The notes below the pieces were generated by a model. It saw only the letters and a list, made by a program, of their open reading frames with translations, was not told where the DNA came from and did no database searches. From positions 1-64,000 of the IMG/VR virus record IMGVR_UViG_3300027782_000066: a stretch of 64,000 nt of DNA; one strand, written 5' to 3'. Made by a program: the position numbers and the translations under genes. The first letter of the stretch is position 1; each line of letters begins with the position of its first letter. Below, one piece after another: positions 62,447 to 64,000 of this stretch. This DNA comes from a virus.

Positions 62447-63499
62447 ATGTATAATTTTTCTGAATACTCCACAAAAATTTATATGCGTGAGAAGTATTAC
62501 AACGGTGAAGTGTTCCCAGAAGGAATGAAAGTAAGAAATAATAGCGATAGAGTAGGTGTTATAATTCGTCGTGGACCTAATTATGTTATCTGCTTGGGAG
62601 AAGATCAGAAAACTTTTAGGAGTTGGATTTCTGATATTAGTGAGGTCCACGAACTAGGTACTGATGAAACGAGAGAATATCTACAATCAATAACTCCCAA
62701 TCAAAAAGTTGAGAGGTATGGCAAAACCAAGACCCCTAAGCATACTACTATGATAAATAATAAAAAAGGTACTTACAAGGAAATGTTTAACGATAGTTTT
62801 TCTAAATCTTTGATTGAAAGATCTGCCAATGGAATTGGCGGCACAGATTGTTTTGGGGAGGTTGAGAATAAGCAGGAAGTTACAACCGAGTATAATAATT
62901 CCTTGATGCAAAGTGCAGTAGAGCATATTACGTCAGGTAAATTGTTTGAGGCTAAGAATAAAAAAGGTAAAGAGCAAGGTGCTGATGGCAAAGCTTGCTG
63001 GGATGGTTATAAGTATGCTGGTACTGAGAACGGTAAAGATAAGTGTGTCAAGGTAGAAGGGTATGGTACTAAGAAAAAAACTGAAGCATTAGATCCTGTC
63101 GGCAAAGAAGATGGTGATGTTGATAATGACGGTGATACTGATAACTCTGATAAGTATCTGAAGAAGCGTAGGGCAGCAATCTCTAAATCAGTTAAGAAAG
63201 AAAATTTTTCTGATTGGAGATCTGAACTTAATGAAAAATGTAATTATACTGAAGAAGGTGTGGAATGCCCTGAGCACGGCAAGGATGCCTGCTCAACAGT
63301 TAAGGAAGCAGATTGTGGTTGTGGCACTCCTTCAAAGATGAAGAAGGAAGAAGCTTTAACTAAAGGTGAAACTGACAAGAAAGAAAAAATTGTTCGTTCA
63401 ATGAAAAAAAATCTTAAGGATTTTAAATCACGCTATGGAGAGCGTGGTAAATCAGTTATGTACGCTACTGCCACGAAAATGGCAAAGAATGATAAATAA
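62447..63499 (+). CDS. Mosaic metal-binding phage protein with tag domains
   Basis: A 350-residue protein made of separable blocks. The N-terminal part (about 1-75) is an SH3/KOW-like beta domain: V-F-P-E-G-M-K-V, D-R-V-G-V-I-I-R-R-G-P-N-Y-V. Then follow a polar linker, A-C-W-D-G-Y-K-Y-A-G-T-E-N-G-K-D-K-C-V-K (about 183-200), and D-G-D-V-D-N-D-G-D-T-D-N-S-D-K-Y-L (about 222-238), an EF-hand/dockerin-like calcium loop. Next comes a Cys/His cluster C-N-Y-T-E-E-G-V-E-C-P-E-H-G-K-D-A-C (about 265-282) with D-C-G-C-G-T-P. The end is F-K-S-R-Y-G-E-R-G-K-S-V-M-Y-A-T-A-T-K-M-A-K. Several blocks recur in unrelated cyanophage proteins, as I recall. Function unknown. Confidence 0.75.
   Translation: MYNFSEYSTKIYMREKYYNGEVFPEGMKVRNNSDRVGVIIRRGPNYVICLGEDQKTFRSWISDISEVHELGTDETREYLQSITPNQKVERYGKTKTPKHTTMINNKKGTYKEMFNDSFSKSLIERSANGIGGTDCFGEVENKQEVTTEYNNSLMQSAVEHITSGKLFEAKNKKGKEQGADGKACWDGYKYAGTENGKDKCVKVEGYGTKKKTEALDPVGKEDGDVDNDGDTDNSDKYLKKRRAAISKSVKKENFSDWRSELNEKCNYTEEGVECPEHGKDACSTVKEADCGCGTPSKMKKEEALTKGETDKKEKIVRSMKKNLKDFKSRYGERGKSVMYATATKMAKNDK
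63491..63498 (+). promoter_or_regulatory. Late promoter variant GATAAATA
   Basis: One mismatch from the late motif, overlapping the preceding stop and 27 bases before ATG 63526. Confidence 0.4.
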
Positions 63500-63525
63500 A
63501 AGCAAACCACATTAACGAGGTCACT

Positions 63526-63711
63526 ATGTCAATCGCAGCAATTTTCGCTTGGGCGACTGCCAACCAAGCACTTATCGCAACTGTTCTTTTCGCAGTTTCT
63601 GAAGCACTTGGAGCAAATCCAAAGATCAAGGCAAACGGTATTCTTTCGCTCATTCTTTTACAAGTCCAAGGACAACTAAAAGCAAAGGGTGCTAAAGACG
63701 TTACGCCCTGA
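63526..63711 (+). CDS. Tiny hydrophobic membrane protein
   Basis: A 61-residue protein. One strong hydrophobic segment spans residues 3-27 (A-A-I-F-A-W-A-T-A-N-Q-A-L-I-A-T-V-L-F-A-V), followed by S-E-A-L-G-A-N-P-K-I-K-A-N-G and a second amphipathic helix I-L-S-L-I-L-L-Q-V-Q-G-Q-L. The SEAL-x-x-N-P-x-I-K-A-N pattern recurs in small phage membrane proteins, as I recall. Two hydrophobic helices around a polar turn are compatible with a holin-like or inner-membrane accessory role. No lysozyme gene is in the window, so lysis context cannot be checked. SD GAGG is well placed, and a late-like motif precedes it. Confidence 0.7.
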   Translation: MSIAAIFAWATANQALIATVLFAVSEALGANPKIKANGILSLILLQVQGQLKAKGAKDVTP

Positions 63712-63742
63712 TATAGTATAGTATAATATAATAATACTGATG

Positions 63743-63767
63743 GGGGATTGCTATGTCCCCATTTTTT
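63743..63767 (+). terminator. Intrinsic terminator with fused late promoter
   Basis: GGGGA (63743-63747) / TCCCC (63756-63760) with an eight-base loop is followed by A and TTTTTT. The last T begins TATAAATA. The AT-rich run at 63712-63736 upstream contains TATAAT without a good -35. Confidence 0.75.
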
Positions 63768-63774
63768 ATAAATA
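63767..63774 (+). promoter_or_regulatory. Late promoter motif TATAAATA
   Basis: Exact late motif, 30 bases before ATG 63805, with SD GGAGA between. Confidence 0.75.
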
Positions 63775-63804
63775 TAAAAAGAACGACTAAATTGGAGAAC
63801 TAAA

Positions 63805-64000
63805 ATGCCTCTCTGGGGAAAAAGTACAGGCGACGAGTCAAGACCTAAGTGGTTGAGACCAGAAGATCAACCAGCAAATAATCTTAACACCTGTTTTGCA
63901 GATGCTCGTGGTTGGGTTATTAAACACGCCAATGGGTTTGAAGAAGTTATTGCTACTATTGGTGGTCTTGGTGGCGCTGGTTCTACTGACCTTTTAGGCA
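63805..64000 (+). CDS. Virion-like protein, N-terminal part (runs off the window)
   Basis: The first 65 codons are visible. The N-terminus MPLWGKSTGDESRPKWLRPE is a start I recall from cyanophage virion proteins, followed by N-T-C-F-A-D-A-R-G-W-V-I-K-H-A-N-G-F-E-E-V-I-A-T-I-G-G-L. The G-W-V and glycine-rich stretch are consistent with a beta-structured structural protein. The gene has an SD (GGAGA at 63794-63798) and its own exact late promoter fused to a terminator. The C-terminus lies outside the window, so length and role cannot be judged. Confidence 0.75.
   Translation, partial: MPLWGKSTGDESRPKWLRPEDQPANNLNTCFADARGWVIKHANGFEEVIATIGGLGGAGSTDLLG

Noticed and set aside
63712-63736. AT-rich run with TATAAT after the 61-residue gene
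   Set aside because: No convincing -35 box at the right distance, and an exact late promoter lies just downstream.
1-64000. Photosynthesis or carbon-metabolism genes (psbA, psbD, hli, talC) expected in a cyanophage
   Set aside because: None recognised in this window; they may lie elsewhere in the genome.

Overview
This window looks like about a third of the genome of a lytic T4-like myovirus infecting a marine cyanobacterium (a cyanophage of the S-PM2/P-SSM type). Nearly all T4 core genes are present in cyanophage order. Two host-range markers are typical of cyanophages: an Hsp20 small heat-shock protein and a DUF3110 protein, a family otherwise mostly cyanobacterial. All supported genes lie on the + strand, intergenic gaps are short (under 130 bases), and the DNA is AT-rich. 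The window contains no photosynthesis genes, tRNAs, integrase, CRISPR array or insertion sequence. Phage type rests on gene order plus motifs; the host assignment is inference.

Layout. (1) 1-27094 is a hypervariable adhesion/baseplate region: the end of a tail fibre, a GT4 glycosyltransferase, several small beta-rich virion proteins, a giant 3811-residue repeat protein, a stand-alone 62-residue fibre-adaptor-like protein, and a giant 3400-residue beta-module protein. (2) 27174-42042 is the morphogenesis block: gp13, gp14, gp15, gp16, three inserted genes, gp17 (terminase), gp18, gp19, gp20, a small core-like gene, gp21, gp22, gp23, gp3. (3) 42042-58528 is recombination, late-transcription control and replication: UvsY, UvsW, gp55, gp47, gp46, gp45, gp44, gp62, RegA, Hsp20, a nucleotidyltransferase, gp43, UvsX, gp41, MazG. 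Four short Sm-like paralogues and other small unknowns are interspersed. (4) 58557-64000 is accessory: a coupled three-gene set (unknown, ligase-like KWDG protein, NMNAT-like nucleotidyltransferase), a methyltransferase, a mosaic metal-binding protein, a tiny membrane protein and the start of a virion-like protein.

Regulation can be read from the sequence. The T4-type late motif TATAAATA (or a near variant) lies about 15-46 bases before most structural genes and is nearly absent from the replication block. In the replication block, and before the glycosyltransferase, three host sigma70-type promoters with near-consensus -35 and -10 boxes and 17-18 base spacing appear instead. Several intrinsic terminators end in a T-tract that runs directly into the next late promoter, so one run of bases ends one unit and starts the next. 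gp55 (sigma) with gp45 (sliding clamp), both encoded here, would drive the late promoters.

Novelty candidates: the giant repeat protein with an internal ~885-base duplication, the 58557-61680 ligase-like/nucleotidyltransferase module, the Sm-like paralogues scattered through the replication operon, the mosaic tag-domain proteins (31222 and 62447), and the fused terminator/late-promoter junctions.
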